Program-made: the position numbers and the translations under genes
Assembly: GCA_036500205.1 (NCBI GenBank)
Contig: DASYCK010000009.1
Location: 4,417-68,416, forward strand
DNA from: DASYCK01 sp036500205
GTDB lineage: Bacteria; Myxococcota_A; Polyangia; Fen-1088
Direction: 5' to 3'
Length of the DNA: 64,000 nucleotides
Shown: one piece after another, positions 1-8,862 of the stretch
How the letters are laid out: each line of letters opens with the position of its first letter
Numbering within the stretch: position 1 is the first letter of the stretch
The notes under the pieces: generated by a model
Seen by the model: only the letters and a program-made list of their open reading frames with translations
What the model was told of the DNA's origin: nothing
Database searches by the model: none

Positions 1-292
1 CATCTCCCCCTTCCGCACCGAGCGGCATACGGCGCGGGCCCTCATGGGCGAGGGGGAGTTCGTGGAGATCTACGTCGACACACCGCTCGGCGTCGCCGAA
101 CAGCGAGATCCCAAGGGCCTGTACAAGAAGGCGCGCCGGGGTGACCTGAAGAACTTCACCGGTATAGACTCCCCCTACGAGTTCCCCGAGAACCCCGAGA
201 TTCGGGTCGATACCACCGCCTCTTCTCCCGAGGAAGCGGCCCAGGCCATCGTGGACTATCTTCAAAATCGAGGCTATTTCCAGGACAACTGA
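1..292 (+). CDS. cysC: Adenylyl-sulfate (APS) kinase, C-terminal part, cut by window edge
   Basis: APS kinase phosphorylates adenylyl sulfate to PAPS in the cytoplasm. Only the last 96 residues are present, and the reading frame is open to the window edge with no start. Residues read from base 2 begin ISPFR, the segment that follows the P-loop and APS-binding region in this family. They continue with GEFVEIYVDTPL, KGLYKKAR and FTGIDSPYE, all strong CysC signatures. The end matches the usual C-terminus, so the protein is complete on this side. I cannot tell whether it is free CysC or the kinase domain of a CysN/CysC fusion, because the N-terminal part lies outside. The next gene starts 72 bases downstream on the same strand, and a PAPS-type sulfotransferase follows it. 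Confidence 0.9.
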   Translation, partial: ISPFRTERHTARALMGEGEFVEIYVDTPLGVAEQRDPKGLYKKARRGDLKNFTGIDSPYEFPENPEIRVDTTASSPEEAAQAIVDYLQNRGYFQDN

Positions 293-364
293 AGGACGGC
301 GGAGGGCGGTCCGCGCCGTCCCCCCCGCTGGTCTTCTGGCGATCTCGGCATTTCCCGTCGACGC

Positions 365-1345
365 ATGACGCGCATTTACATCTTCAACGGCGATGCCGAT
401 GGTCTCTGTGGCCTGCAACAGCTGCGGCTGGCGGAGGCGAAGGAGCGCGCCGACGGCACCCCGGAGACGCTCGTCACCGGGGTCAAGCGGGACATCGCGC
501 TGCTGGCCCGTGTGACCGCGGCGCCGGACGATCAGTGCACGGTGCTGGACATCTCACTCGACGTGAACCGCGCCGGGCTGCTGGCGCTGCTGGCCAGCGG
601 CGCGTCGGTTCGCTACTTCGATCATCACTTCGCGGGTGAGATCCCACCTCACGCGAACCTCGACGCGCACATCGATCTCAGCCCGAACGTCTGCACGAGT
701 CTGCTCGTCGATCGATATCTCCACGGCAGCATGCGGCCGTGGGCCATCGTGGGGGCCTTCGGGGACAGCATGGTCGAGGAAGCGCGGGCCCTGGCGCAGG
801 CGGCCGGGATCACGCCGCAGGCAGCCGAGGTGCTGAACCAGCTGGGGCTGGCCATCAACTACAACGCCTACGGTGAAACGCTGGCCGATCTGCACGTGGC
901 GCCTGCTGCACTGGCGGCGGAGATGCTTCCCTTCGCGGACCCGCTGGAATTCGCGGCCCGCTCGGAGACCTATCGTCGCCTCGCCGAGGGATTTCGCGCG
1001 GACATGGACCTGGCGCGGCGGCTCGAGCCGGCGCGGAAGACGGCGGGCGCCATCCAGTTCCTGTTGCCCGACGCGGCCTGGGCGCGGCGAGCCAGCGGTA
1101 CCCTGGCGAATGACCTGGCGAAGGCCCACGGCGGCAGCGCGCTGGCCATCATTTCGCCGAAGACCGACGGCGGCTATCTGGTCTCCGTGCGCGTGCCCCG
1201 CGACTGCCCCACCTCGGCGGAGGAGTTCTGTCGCCGTTTCCCCACCGGAGGGGGGCGGCGGACGGCGGCCGGGGTGAACCACCTGCCGACCGAGGGGCTG
1301 GAGGCCTTTTCGTCGGCGTTCGAGGAACAATTCCGCGCCGGCTGA
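365..1345 (+). CDS. DHH-family phosphoesterase
   Basis: Protein of 326 residues with the metal-binding motifs of the DHH superfamily: GDADG at residues 9-13, a DISLD segment near 62-66, and the name-giving DHH at 86-88. The DHHA1-type substrate loop GGGRRTAAG lies near residue 300. Members of this superfamily include NrnA-like enzymes, which dephosphorylate 3'-phosphoadenosine 5'-phosphate (pAp) or short oligonucleotides, and also many uncharacterised proteins. The gene sits between an APS kinase and a sulfotransferase, with gaps of 72 and 25 bases. I therefore infer that it may remove the pAp left by sulfotransfer, but the family alone does not prove this. No clear Shine-Dalgarno precedes the ATG, yet it is the first start that keeps the first metal motif. 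Confidence 0.85.
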   Translation: MTRIYIFNGDADGLCGLQQLRLAEAKERADGTPETLVTGVKRDIALLARVTAAPDDQCTVLDISLDVNRAGLLALLASGASVRYFDHHFAGEIPPHANLDAHIDLSPNVCTSLLVDRYLHGSMRPWAIVGAFGDSMVEEARALAQAAGITPQAAEVLNQLGLAINYNAYGETLADLHVAPAALAAEMLPFADPLEFAARSETYRRLAEGFRADMDLARRLEPARKTAGAIQFLLPDAAWARRASGTLANDLAKAHGGSALAIISPKTDGGYLVSVRVPRDCPTSAEEFCRRFPTGGGRRTAAGVNHLPTEGLEAFSSAFEEQFRAG

Positions 1346-1370
1346 GCCGCGCGCGTGAACGGAGCTCGCC

Positions 1371-2498
1371 ATGGACAGCATCTTTTCCAGAATGGGTCAC
1401 GTCTACCGCGTCCTGCGGCGGACCTTTCACGTCCGCGTGGCGCCGCTGTTCGTCGCGGTCGTCTTCAGCCTGCTGCGGACCATCGTCGCCATCGGCATGG
1501 CACTCGACAACGTGTTCTTCCCCCGGCTGCGCCGGGTGCGCGCCAACCGCCCCATCGTGCTGGTCGGCAATCCCCGCACCGGCACGACGTTCTTGCAGCG
1601 CTTCCTGGCCGACGAAGGCTTCGGCTCGGGGATGGAGCTGTTCCTGATGCTCTACCCGTCGCTCGTCTTTCAGAAGCTGCTGAAGCCCTTCATGCCGTTG
1701 CTCGAGAAGCTGAGCCCCGCCAAGTTCCACTCGACGGAGGCCCATCAGACGAGCTTGACGTCGGTGGAGACCGACGACGTGGCGGTGCTGTTCCGCTATC
1801 TGGACGGCTTCTTTCTCTACGGATTTTTCCTGTCGTTCGACGAGGAGGATCGCCTCCCCTGGTTCGATCCGCGCGTCCGCGACACCTCGAAGCGCGACAT
1901 GGCCTGGCTGGACGCCATCTGGCGGCGCAGCCTGGTGTTGCACAAGGCCGATCGCAACATCGCCAAGCTTTTCTCGCTGGCGGTTCGTCTGCCGCAGTTC
2001 CTCGAACGCTTCCCCGAGGCGCAGATCCTGTACATGGCGCGCGATCCGCTGTCGATCATCCCCAGCGCCATGAGCCTGGTGATCGGCGTGCTCGATCGCG
2101 CGTTCGGGTTCTGGTCACTGCCGGAAGCGAAGCGCAAGCGCTGGCTCGACCGCATGTACAAGGCCTGGGTGCTGTTGCTGCAGAAGTTCCACGAGGACTG
2201 GACCAGCGGCGCCATCGACAAGAAGCGCGTCTTCATCGTGCGTTACGACCGGATGATGATGGACTTCGAGGGGCTGATGGACGAGATGTGCAGTTTCCTC
2301 GGCCACGAGATGACCCCGGCGCTGCGCGCGACCATCAGCAAGCGGGGCGAGAAGCAGCGCAAGTACGAGTCGGAGCACCGCTACGATCTCGAGAAGTTCG
2401 GTCTGACCGAGGAGCAGGTCCGGCGCGACTGCGCCTTCTTCTACGAGACGTTCCTGCCGCCGCTCGAGTTCCCGAAGGCCGCCGGAAAGAGCGCCTGA
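1371..2498 (+). CDS. PAPS-dependent sulfotransferase family protein
   Basis: Protein of 375 residues. The 5'-phosphosulfate-binding loop is visible as GNPRTGTT (residues 66-73). The 3'-phosphate-binding segment is ILYMARDPLSIIPS (about 219-232), with the expected Arg and Ser. A hydrophobic stretch at about 24-44 precedes the catalytic domain and may anchor it to the membrane with the domain in the cytoplasm. Such enzymes move sulfate from PAPS to hydroxyl or amino groups of sugars, lipids or peptides; the acceptor cannot be read from sequence. GGAG six bases before the ATG supports the start. It follows the DHH gene by 25 bases, so the two are probably co-transcribed. Its last 58 bases overlap a convergent small membrane gene. 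Confidence 0.88.
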   Translation: MDSIFSRMGHVYRVLRRTFHVRVAPLFVAVVFSLLRTIVAIGMALDNVFFPRLRRVRANRPIVLVGNPRTGTTFLQRFLADEGFGSGMELFLMLYPSLVFQKLLKPFMPLLEKLSPAKFHSTEAHQTSLTSVETDDVAVLFRYLDGFFLYGFFLSFDEEDRLPWFDPRVRDTSKRDMAWLDAIWRRSLVLHKADRNIAKLFSLAVRLPQFLERFPEAQILYMARDPLSIIPSAMSLVIGVLDRAFGFWSLPEAKRKRWLDRMYKAWVLLLQKFHEDWTSGAIDKKRVFIVRYDRMMMDFEGLMDEMCSFLGHEMTPALRATISKRGEKQRKYESEHRYDLEKFGLTEEQVRRDCAFFYETFLPPLEFPKAAGKSA

Positions 2499-2731
2499 TC
2501 GAAGCGGGGTCGGGCCATGCGCAGGTAGGCATGGCGATCTTTCAGCTTGATGGTGCGAAGGACCAGCGCCAGCACGACGGCAGGCGAAAGCACCAGCGCC
2601 GCCAGGAGGGACAGGGCCACCAGCAGGCGCGGCGCCCCGATCCAGAGGGACACAATCGCCGTTCCCAGCAGGGCCGGTAGCGCGAGGGGCGTCCCCGCGC
2701 GCACGAGGTTTCTCACGTTCACGTTTGGCAT
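2441..2731 (-). CDS. Small membrane protein, unknown function
   Basis: Predicted protein of 96 residues with two closely spaced hydrophobic segments (roughly residues 12-30 and 32-52), separated by a short Gly/Pro turn, followed by a basic tail (KLKDRHAYLRMARPR). I do not recognise a family. The chosen start MPNVN has AAAAGG just upstream on the minus strand. An earlier in-frame ATG at 2782 would add 17 residues that do not look like protein. The 3' end overlaps the convergent sulfotransferase by 58 bases. That overlap, and the short length, are the main reasons for caution. Confidence 0.45.
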   Translation of the reverse strand: MPNVNVRNLVRAGTPLALPALLGTAIVSLWIGAPRLLVALSLLAALVLSPAVVLALVLRTIKLKDRHAYLRMARPRFDQALFPAAFGNSSGGRNVS

Positions 2732-2944
2732 GACCTTTTGTCTATCATACAGGACAAGCGTCTTCAAACATTTCTTGGCCACATGGCCCTTCGCAAACGG
2801 CTATGTTTTTGGGGGTACATGTCCTCGAAAGAAGAGCGATGTCCCACCGAAGAGCGATCGCCATCACGTTTTTTTCGATCAATTTTGACGAAGGGGCACG
2901 GCGCGATGGCCCCAATGGCGTCACGAACCGGAGGACGATCACAA

Positions 2945-4669
2945 ATGACCATCTCGACTGGAATACGCTTCCGCTCAGGCACGCTGCGGCGTTTGATGCT
3001 GGTGATGTGCGCGGCCACCGCAGCGTGTACCGGCGCAGGTGATGCGTCCTCGGGCAGCGGCGGCAGCTCCGGCTCGGGAGGAAGCGGCTCCGGCGGCGCG
3101 AGCACCGGGGGAAGCAACGGCTCGGGCGGCCGAACCGCCTCGGGGGGAAGTGGGTCGGGCGGAGCCACGGGCTCGGGCGGAGCGACGGGCTCGGGCGGAG
3201 CATCGTCGACCGGCTCCGGCGGTTCCGGCTCGGGCGGCGCGTCGTCGACCGGCTCCGGCGGTTCCGGCTCGGGCTCGGGCGGCGCCAGCACGGGGGGAAG
3301 CAACGGCTCGGGCGGCCGAACCGGCTCGGGGGGAGCGGTTGGTTCTGGTGGCGCCTCCGGCGGCCGCGCCGGCAGCAGCTCGGGCGGCAGCGTCGGAACG
3401 GGCGGCGCCGGTAACGTCGGCGGAAGCAGCGGCGACTGCACCATCACCGCCACCTCGACCATGGGCACGATCCCGACCGTCGGGATCGTCACTTATACGA
3501 CCGACTTCACGGGCGTCACGACCGGCGAGATCGACTTCGGTCCGACGGGCGGAGCGACCACCACGGTAATGAAGGCCCCCATCGACACCACGCAGACCAC
3601 CCCGAAGACGCTGCTGCTTGGGATGAAAGGGGGCAAGAGCTACACGTATCGGATCGTGCTGAAGTCCGGTTCGGGCAGCTGCACCAGCGCCGACTACACG
3701 TTCATGACCGGCGCGGTCCCCAGCAGCGTCACCAAGCCGACCGTCACCATCAGCAACGCCACCGCGCACGACAAGGGGTTCATCATCACCAGCGGCGGGT
3801 TGACCGGGACCCTCACCGAGATCCTCGACGCCGACGGTGAGGTGGTCTGGTGGGCCACCGGCCCCGGCTCGAACAGCCGCTCGCACATGAGCTGGGACGG
3901 CTCGCGCATGTACATGATGTCGCTGAACGTGCAGAACAGCGGCAGCGGAAAGATCATCTCGCTGGGAATGGACGGCAGCGGCAGCATGACGGCCACCGGC
4001 GTGGCGGCCTCGCACCACGATCTGACCGCCATCCCGGGTGGCTTCGCGACGCCGATGTGGAACAAGTCGGGCACCGACGCCCCCTGCTCGCTCGTCGAGT
4101 TCGCGGACGGCACCTGGAAGACCACCACGGTCATCGCGGACATGTCGAGCGTCTACAACTCGAGCACGTTCCACACGAACGCCGTCCACTACTACGCCTC
4201 GGACGACACGTACACGCTCGGCGATCGCAACCCCAGCCTGTACGTCAAGGTCAGCCGAGCGGGCGCGCTCATCTGGCAGTTCGGCGGCTCCAACCCCAAG
4301 GACGCGACCAAGTCCTTTTCAGGCGTCACCACCTGGATGGTGAACCACGGGCACCATCTCCTCGCCGACGGGACGTTCCTGTTCTTCAATAACAACGCCA
4401 ACGAGGCGTGGGGCTACAAGCTGAACACCACGAACATGACCGCCACCAAGACGTTCATGTACACGGCGAGCGGCGCCACCAGCAACGTGCTCGGCGACGT
4501 CCAGGGCCTACCAAACGGAAACATCCTGGTGACGTTCTCCACCTCGGCCCAGATTCACGAGGTGCCCGCCTCGGGCGGAACGGCGGTCATGAAGATCACC
4601 ACGGCCACCTCGGCCGGGTATGGCTACGCCGAGTTCCGCGAGTCCCTTTACGGCCCTCCGCCATATTGA
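2945..4669 (+). CDS. Arylsulfotransferase-like lipoprotein with Gly/Ser linker (copy 1)
   Basis: Protein of 574 residues. A signal peptide ends at TAAC, giving probable lipidation at Cys28. Residues about 31-163 are a low-complexity Gly/Ser/Thr linker. A fibronectin-like segment (about 165-275) leads into a beta-propeller resembling the arylsulfotransferase (ASST) family. Signatures are VVWW, SHHDLTAIPGG, GDRNPSLYVKVSRAGALIWQ, NHGHHLLADGTFLFFNNN and GDVQGLPNGNILVTFS. ASST enzymes use a histidine to pass sulfate between phenolic compounds without PAPS; His residues occur at the expected kinds of position, but activity is not proven. GGAGG ten bases before the ATG at 2945 selects this start over an upstream ATG at 2738. 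A paralogue with the same YGPPP C-terminus lies at 15770-17446. Confidence 0.8.
   Translation: MTISTGIRFRSGTLRRLMLVMCAATAACTGAGDASSGSGGSSGSGGSGSGGASTGGSNGSGGRTASGGSGSGGATGSGGATGSGGASSTGSGGSGSGGASSTGSGGSGSGSGGASTGGSNGSGGRTGSGGAVGSGGASGGRAGSSSGGSVGTGGAGNVGGSSGDCTITATSTMGTIPTVGIVTYTTDFTGVTTGEIDFGPTGGATTTVMKAPIDTTQTTPKTLLLGMKGGKSYTYRIVLKSGSGSCTSADYTFMTGAVPSSVTKPTVTISNATAHDKGFIITSGGLTGTLTEILDADGEVVWWATGPGSNSRSHMSWDGSRMYMMSLNVQNSGSGKIISLGMDGSGSMTATGVAASHHDLTAIPGGFATPMWNKSGTDAPCSLVEFADGTWKTTTVIADMSSVYNSSTFHTNAVHYYASDDTYTLGDRNPSLYVKVSRAGALIWQFGGSNPKDATKSFSGVTTWMVNHGHHLLADGTFLFFNNNANEAWGYKLNTTNMTATKTFMYTASGATSNVLGDVQGLPNGNILVTFSTSAQIHEVPASGGTAVMKITTATSAGYGYAEFRESLYGPPPY
3035..3435 (+). repeat. Gly/Ser-codon low-complexity repeat in copy 1
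   Basis: In-frame repetition of GGC/TCG-type codons encodes the Gly-Ser-Gly linker of the lipoprotein above. Short blocks such as the one encoding GGASSTGSGG and the one encoding ASTGGSNGSGGRT occur twice, so the tract has probably grown by slippage or unequal recombination and may vary in length among strains. It is coding, not an intergenic repeat. Confidence 0.85.
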
Positions 4670-4691
4670 TTCTTGGGATTCAGGGAGGTCA

Positions 4692-4741
4692 CGCGGCCCC
4701 CTCACCCCGGCCCTCTCCCCGCTTCGCGGGGCGAGGGTGAC
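4692..4741 (+). repeat. REP-like palindromic element, left copy
   Basis: Fifty-base element whose reverse complement recurs at 4820-4869 with 48 of 50 bases identical. It carries an internal 6-bp hairpin with a 3-base loop (4717-4731). The pair lies between two convergent genes, so it may also end transcription in both directions. Similar GC-rich palindromes occur as dispersed extragenic repeats in many proteobacteria; that comparison is from memory. Confidence 0.7.
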
Positions 4742-4819
4742 TTGTGCTTCCACGTAACCGGTGGACTCCGTCACGTTGCTTTCGCGCCGGCAGACGACCG
4801 ACCTTCGCCTCGCGCCCCC

Positions 4820-4869
4820 GTCACCCTCGCCCCGCGGAGCGGGGAGAGGGCCGGGGTGAGGGGCCCGCG
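4820..4869 (-). repeat. REP-like palindromic element, right (inverted) copy
   Basis: Inverted partner of the element at 4692-4741, separated from it by 78 bases. The two together could form a long hairpin in RNA or DNA. No transposase gene is near, so it would have to be mobilised in trans if it is a mobile unit. Confidence 0.7.
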
Positions 4870-4924
4870 GCCGGGCCGTGCATCGGCGTACGGGGGGAGC
4901 TGGTGAGCGGTCCCCCCTTCACGC

Positions 4925-5755
4925 TCACTGCGCGCGTTCCAGGTAGCTGGTCGTGAAGTAGTCGTCCTTCGTGTTGGGCATGAAGGACATCTTCTTGAAC
5001 TCGAACGTCGAACGGCGGCCGTTCTGCTTGTTGGTCATCTCCATCTGCATCGGCCGATAGCGCTTGTTCTTCGGGTCGAGCAGCTTGAAGTCCTTCTGCA
5101 CCAGCTCCTTCAGCAGTTTCCCGTCCTTGTCGTACATCAGGCCGCGAACCGCCGTGAACTTGTCCTTGGTGACCCAGTAGGTCTTCTTCGAGTATCCCTC
5201 GGAGTCCGCGGTCTCCTTCGACTTCGGCAACACGTCGATGACCCAGCACGTCTCGCCGGCGCCGCAGGGCTCTTCCTTGCCCAGCGTGTAGTTGAAATCG
5301 TCGAGGGCCGGGATGTTGAGATCGCTGTACGTGAACTCGCTGCCCATGAAGCTCTGCGAGCCCTGCGAGCTTACGATGCGGCGGGTCTTGCGCATGGCCG
5401 GCAGGTAAATCCAGACGTCGTCGGCCTTCGACTCGTAGTCGAACACCAGCACGGCCGTCCCCTGCACGTCCGCCGGCGACAAGAAACGGGAGACCCGCTT
5501 CTCGGTCTTGCCCCCGTCGAACACCTTGGTGGCGACCGCGATCTCGCGCTCGCGCGTCTGCCCCTTGTCGCCGACGATGGTCATCTTGACGACCGCCTCC
5601 GAGCCATCGACCTTGCGGGTCACGGTGACCTTTTCCATGATGTCGCGCGCCGACAGCGCCGCCTGCGCCGCGGTGGCCTGGGTGAGGGCGCCGGCTGTCA
5701 TGGTCAGGGCCAGGGCCGCGGTGAATCCAGGGATGGGAAGTCGATGCTGTCTCAT
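4925..5755 (-). CDS. LolA-like outer-membrane lipoprotein-sorting family protein
   Basis: Protein of 276 residues with a signal peptide ending near AAQA. The rest is the beta-rich half-barrel seen in LolA-like proteins that travel with MMPL/RND exporters. Typical phrases are KVTVTRKVDGSE, the VSRFLSPADVQGTA region, YLPAMRKTRRI and FMGSEFTYSDL. Such periplasmic proteins are thought to carry lipids or lipidated cargo between the membranes. It is the last gene of a minus-strand run after the DUF1302-like protein (51-base gap) and the KAS III-like enzyme. An MMPL exporter is encoded in the divergent operon. GAGGAAA upstream of the ATG supports the start. Confidence 0.85.
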   Translation of the reverse strand: MRQHRLPIPGFTAALALTMTAGALTQATAAQAALSARDIMEKVTVTRKVDGSEAVVKMTIVGDKGQTREREIAVATKVFDGGKTEKRVSRFLSPADVQGTAVLVFDYESKADDVWIYLPAMRKTRRIVSSQGSQSFMGSEFTYSDLNIPALDDFNYTLGKEEPCGAGETCWVIDVLPKSKETADSEGYSKKTYWVTKDKFTAVRGLMYDKDGKLLKELVQKDFKLLDPKNKRYRPMQMEMTNKQNGRRSTFEFKKMSFMPNTKDDYFTTSYLERAQ

Positions 5756-5806
5756 TGGGCTATTTCCTCGATCGTTCTTTGATTCGTTCTTGCAACCGTT
5801 CTTGTC

Positions 5807-7318
5807 TCAAAACGAGTAGCGAAGCTCGGCGTAGCCGGCGCTCAGCACGGCGTTGATCAAGCCGAACAGGGTGTCGCGCGGGCCAGCGAACACCTGGGCG
5901 CCCAGGTAGACCATCATGGCGTCGGACAGGTGATAGCCGATGCGCGGCGTGATCAACCACTCCTTGGTCGTGAAGTTGTAGAGCGCCAGCGACGACAGCG
6001 ACAGCGCCTCGTGCGCGCCCAGCCACTCGAGCCGCAGCGTGCCGATGTGCTGCACCTTGGCCGTCTGCGAGAACAGGATCTGGCTGGTCTTGGCGAGCTG
6101 CTGGTTGATGGAGATCGGCGCGTTCGTCATGAAGACGCCATAGTTCGGGTCGCTGCTGGGGGTCTTCAAGATGGAAGGGTCGAGCGTCATCGACGGACCG
6201 GGCTCGAGCTGCCAGTCGAACACGTACCGTCCCATGTACTGCGCGATGACGCTGAGCGAGCCGAAGTTGTGGTCGACGCCGAGGACGTACTGCGCGTCGG
6301 GACGGGCCGCGTAGGGACGATCCTTGTAGTCGTATGGGCGCCGGTAGGCCGCCTCCCCGCGCAGGGTCAGCACCGCGCCGAGCGCCGTCGAGAAGTCGAA
6401 GCCGACCACCTGATGATCGTACGCGGTCCTCGACACCACCACCGAGGGGTTGACCTCATCGAAGGTCACGCTCGTCAGCGTCAGGCCCGGCATGGGGGCG
6501 TAGCCACGCAGGTACGAGAACGACATCTCGAAGGAGGCGAGCTCGAGGTGAAGGCGACCGGCGGCCAGACCGTTCCGGAGGTCGGCCGACGGGTAGGTCG
6601 GCTTGCCGAACGAGACGAAGTCGGGCAGACCGACGTTGGGGAGCTGGGTAGCCTGATAGAGCGGCATCCAGACCGCCTCCAGCCGAAACGGGGCGAACCG
6701 CAGGTTGGCCCGCGCCCCCACGTTGCCGACGCGGATGTCGTCCTCGAGCGGCGAGCGAATCTGAAAATCGACCGGCGTCAGGTTGTTGGTGGGGTTCAAC
6801 GCATCGGCGCGCCCCCACACGATGATCTGCTTGCCCAGGCGAAGATCGAGCGGGCCCAGGTACGTGTTCACGTACGCCTCGCGCACGTCCACGATCGTCT
6901 GCGAATCGGCGCCCTCCATCCCGTAGCGCAGGCGGGTCTCGGCGAAACCGTCGCCATAGGCGGACTTGGCCGTCCGCAACGACAGCGACAGCTCGCCGTA
7001 GTCGGCCTTGATCTCTCCGGCCCGCTCGTTTGGCACCTTGCCGGCGAAGACGTCGCCACGCACGTACCCGTTCAGCGTGAACGACGGCGGCGCGGCCGCG
7101 CTGCTGGCGGCCTCCTTGGTGCCGCCCTCGCTGGCGGCGACGCTCTGCTCGAACAGGCCCCCGCCCGCATCGGCGCCCGCTGCTTCGGCAGGCGCGGCCT
7201 CCGCGGCTTCGCCCTTGGCGGCGGGAGCGGCATTGCCGGCCGCCGTCTCCGCACGCGCGACGCCTCCGCCCGCCAAGCCGAAAAGCGCCATCATCGTGGT
7301 CAGACGAAAGACGTTCAC
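5807..7318 (-). CDS. DUF1302-like outer-membrane beta-barrel protein
   Basis: Protein of about 503 residues: signal peptide ending ARA, then an Ala/Gly/Glu-rich segment to about residue 70, then alternating hydrophobic strands typical of an outer-membrane barrel, ending in the classical aromatic terminus RYSF. The phrase GKQIIVWGRADALNPTNN and the following DDIRVGN match the DUF1302 family, often found with RND exporters and LolA-like proteins. I chose the GTG at 7318 because it overlaps the preceding stop codon (GTGA), which suggests translational coupling. An ATG at 7339 would lengthen the protein by seven residues and is also possible. The barrel presumably serves passage or anchoring of the product handled by this locus. 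Confidence 0.8.
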   Translation of the reverse strand: MNVFRLTTMMALFGLAGGGVARAETAAGNAAPAAKGEAAEAAPAEAAGADAGGGLFEQSVAASEGGTKEAASSAAAPPSFTLNGYVRGDVFAGKVPNERAGEIKADYGELSLSLRTAKSAYGDGFAETRLRYGMEGADSQTIVDVREAYVNTYLGPLDLRLGKQIIVWGRADALNPTNNLTPVDFQIRSPLEDDIRVGNVGARANLRFAPFRLEAVWMPLYQATQLPNVGLPDFVSFGKPTYPSADLRNGLAAGRLHLELASFEMSFSYLRGYAPMPGLTLTSVTFDEVNPSVVVSRTAYDHQVVGFDFSTALGAVLTLRGEAAYRRPYDYKDRPYAARPDAQYVLGVDHNFGSLSVIAQYMGRYVFDWQLEPGPSMTLDPSILKTPSSDPNYGVFMTNAPISINQQLAKTSQILFSQTAKVQHIGTLRLEWLGAHEALSLSSLALYNFTTKEWLITPRIGYHLSDAMMVYLGAQVFAGPRDTLFGLINAVLSAGYAELRYSF

Positions 7319-8352
7319 TGGGAAGCCCCCCCGGTCCATTCGCCCGTCACCATCACGATGGCGAAGCCAGCCGCCGCGCTGCCCAGCATCAGCTTGTCGC
7401 CCCGCTTCAGCGTGCGTTCCTTCAACAGCTGCTGGTACCCCACCCCCACGCTGGCGCTGGCCGTGTTTCCGTACAGCGCGTGGGTGTAGATGCCCTTGTT
7501 CGAGTCGACGCCGATGTCTTCGAGGATCTTGCGGACCATGGTCTCACTCGGTTGGTGAAAGATGTAGTGATCGATGTCGTCGGGTTTCAGACCGAGCGCG
7601 GCCAGCCGCTCCTGGACCCACGGGGGAATGACCTTTCCGACGCGCATCAGCTCGACCGACGACGAAAACAGCGTTCCGTCGACTGGTACCTGGCACAGAT
7701 GCCAGTGGTCGGGGGCCGAGTAGGTGCTGAGCCCCAGCAACCGCGTGCCGCCACCGGGAAACGGCGTCTTGCGGAGCAGCATGCAGGCCGAGGCGTTGCC
7801 AATGGTCAGGCCAGCCGCCTTCATGTGCAGGTCCCGCACCGTCTGGATGTCGTAGCTGAGAAAGTCTCTCGACAGCTCGGACGTGCAGATCATCGCCGTT
7901 CGGTAGCTGTCGTGCAGGTTCAGATAGGCGGCCGCCGTCTGGATCGCCTCCAGGTGCCCCACGCACGCCGAGGTGACGTCGAAGGCGTGCGTCCTCTTCA
8001 GACCCAACTTCGCCGAGACCTCCATGGCCGTCGCCGGCTCGAAGTACTGACGAGCGATGCCTCCACAGATGACCAGATCGACCTCGTCCATCGACACGTC
8101 GTTCACTTCCAGACACTGCTTGGCCGCCAGCACCGCATAGTCGGCCACCCGCGCCTCCGGATCCGGATCCATGCGACGCTCTCCCGAGCGGCACAGCCGG
8201 AACACGTGCTCGATCGCCGACTCGACGGTGGCGAAATCTTCCGGCGCTCCCCGGAACTGCTCGCGCACGCGGCGAATGATCTCGGCGTTGTCCACCCGAG
8301 TTGTCGGAAAGGCAACACCGGGCTTGGATAGGTGCAGTTCCGGTAGGCTCAC
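7315..8352 (-). CDS. 3-oxoacyl-ACP synthase III (KAS III/FabH)-like thiolase-fold enzyme
   Basis: Protein of 345 residues with the thiolase fold. The catalytic triad is visible: Cys130 in DVTSACVGHLEA, His266 in YIFHQPSE and Asn296 in LYGNTASAS. This is the FabH order, with the glycine-rich C-terminal GSAAAGFA. KAS III enzymes condense an acyl thioester with malonyl-ACP or a similar donor in the cytoplasm. Relatives make secondary lipids or long-chain condensation products rather than housekeeping fatty acids. A GTG at 8352, seven bases after AAGGGAG, is the best start; a TTG at 8358 is too close to that site. It heads the minus-strand operon with the DUF1302-like and LolA-like genes, so its product may be the cargo they handle (inference). 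Confidence 0.88.
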   Translation of the reverse strand: MSLPELHLSKPGVAFPTTRVDNAEIIRRVREQFRGAPEDFATVESAIEHVFRLCRSGERRMDPDPEARVADYAVLAAKQCLEVNDVSMDEVDLVICGGIARQYFEPATAMEVSAKLGLKRTHAFDVTSACVGHLEAIQTAAAYLNLHDSYRTAMICTSELSRDFLSYDIQTVRDLHMKAAGLTIGNASACMLLRKTPFPGGGTRLLGLSTYSAPDHWHLCQVPVDGTLFSSSVELMRVGKVIPPWVQERLAALGLKPDDIDHYIFHQPSETMVRKILEDIGVDSNKGIYTHALYGNTASASVGVGYQQLLKERTLKRGDKLMLGSAAAGFAIVMVTGEWTGGASQ

Positions 8353-8862
8353 GCGCAATCTCCCTTGTAGAACGTCCAGGCGAGCCGGTGACGCGCGCGG
8401 GAAGGACAGCGGGTCCCTCGGCCTCCTCGGAAGATGATCAAGTCGAGCGGGGGCGTCAAAGCTGAACGCGCCGAGAAAGGCTGGAACAGACTCTGGAGAA
8501 GCTGTAGCGAGTACCTCGGGGCGGGAGAATCAAAAAGTGCTCCTGGGGAGAAGAGGGCGAAAATCGAGGCGGCACCGGGGACCACCGATCGAGATTTGAC
8601 TGCGACAGTCGGCTGAGTCAGCGAATCGGCGGAACGAGCAAGGCACAGAATGCTAGCTGCCTTTTCATCACTTGCCAACACCATCCCGCCTCCGGGGCCG
8701 GTCACTGTCCGCCCCCGGAAACGGACCCCGTCAGGGTGCCAACCAGACCGATTGGGGTTGAAGAAATTTTCGGAAATCGCCCATTGCTTCGAAGGCTTAT
8801 TTTCCAGTGGATCGAGCGATCCCGCGCTAGCGGCGTCAAACCGTTTGGGGTTTAATCCGCGC
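8353..8862. promoter_or_regulatory. Divergent promoter region between two envelope operons
   Basis: About 510 bases with no convincing gene separate the KAS III-like gene (minus) from the lipoprotein gene (plus). The right half, roughly 8620-8860, is more AT-rich than its surroundings, as expected for promoters. I could not fix a -35/-10 pair or an operator by eye. The layout implies that the two operons can be controlled together. Confidence 0.4.

Noticed and set aside
3035..3435. CRISPR-like or satellite repeat
   Set aside because: The repetition is in-frame Gly/Ser coding sequence inside a lipoprotein gene, with no unique spacers and no cas genes anywhere in the window.
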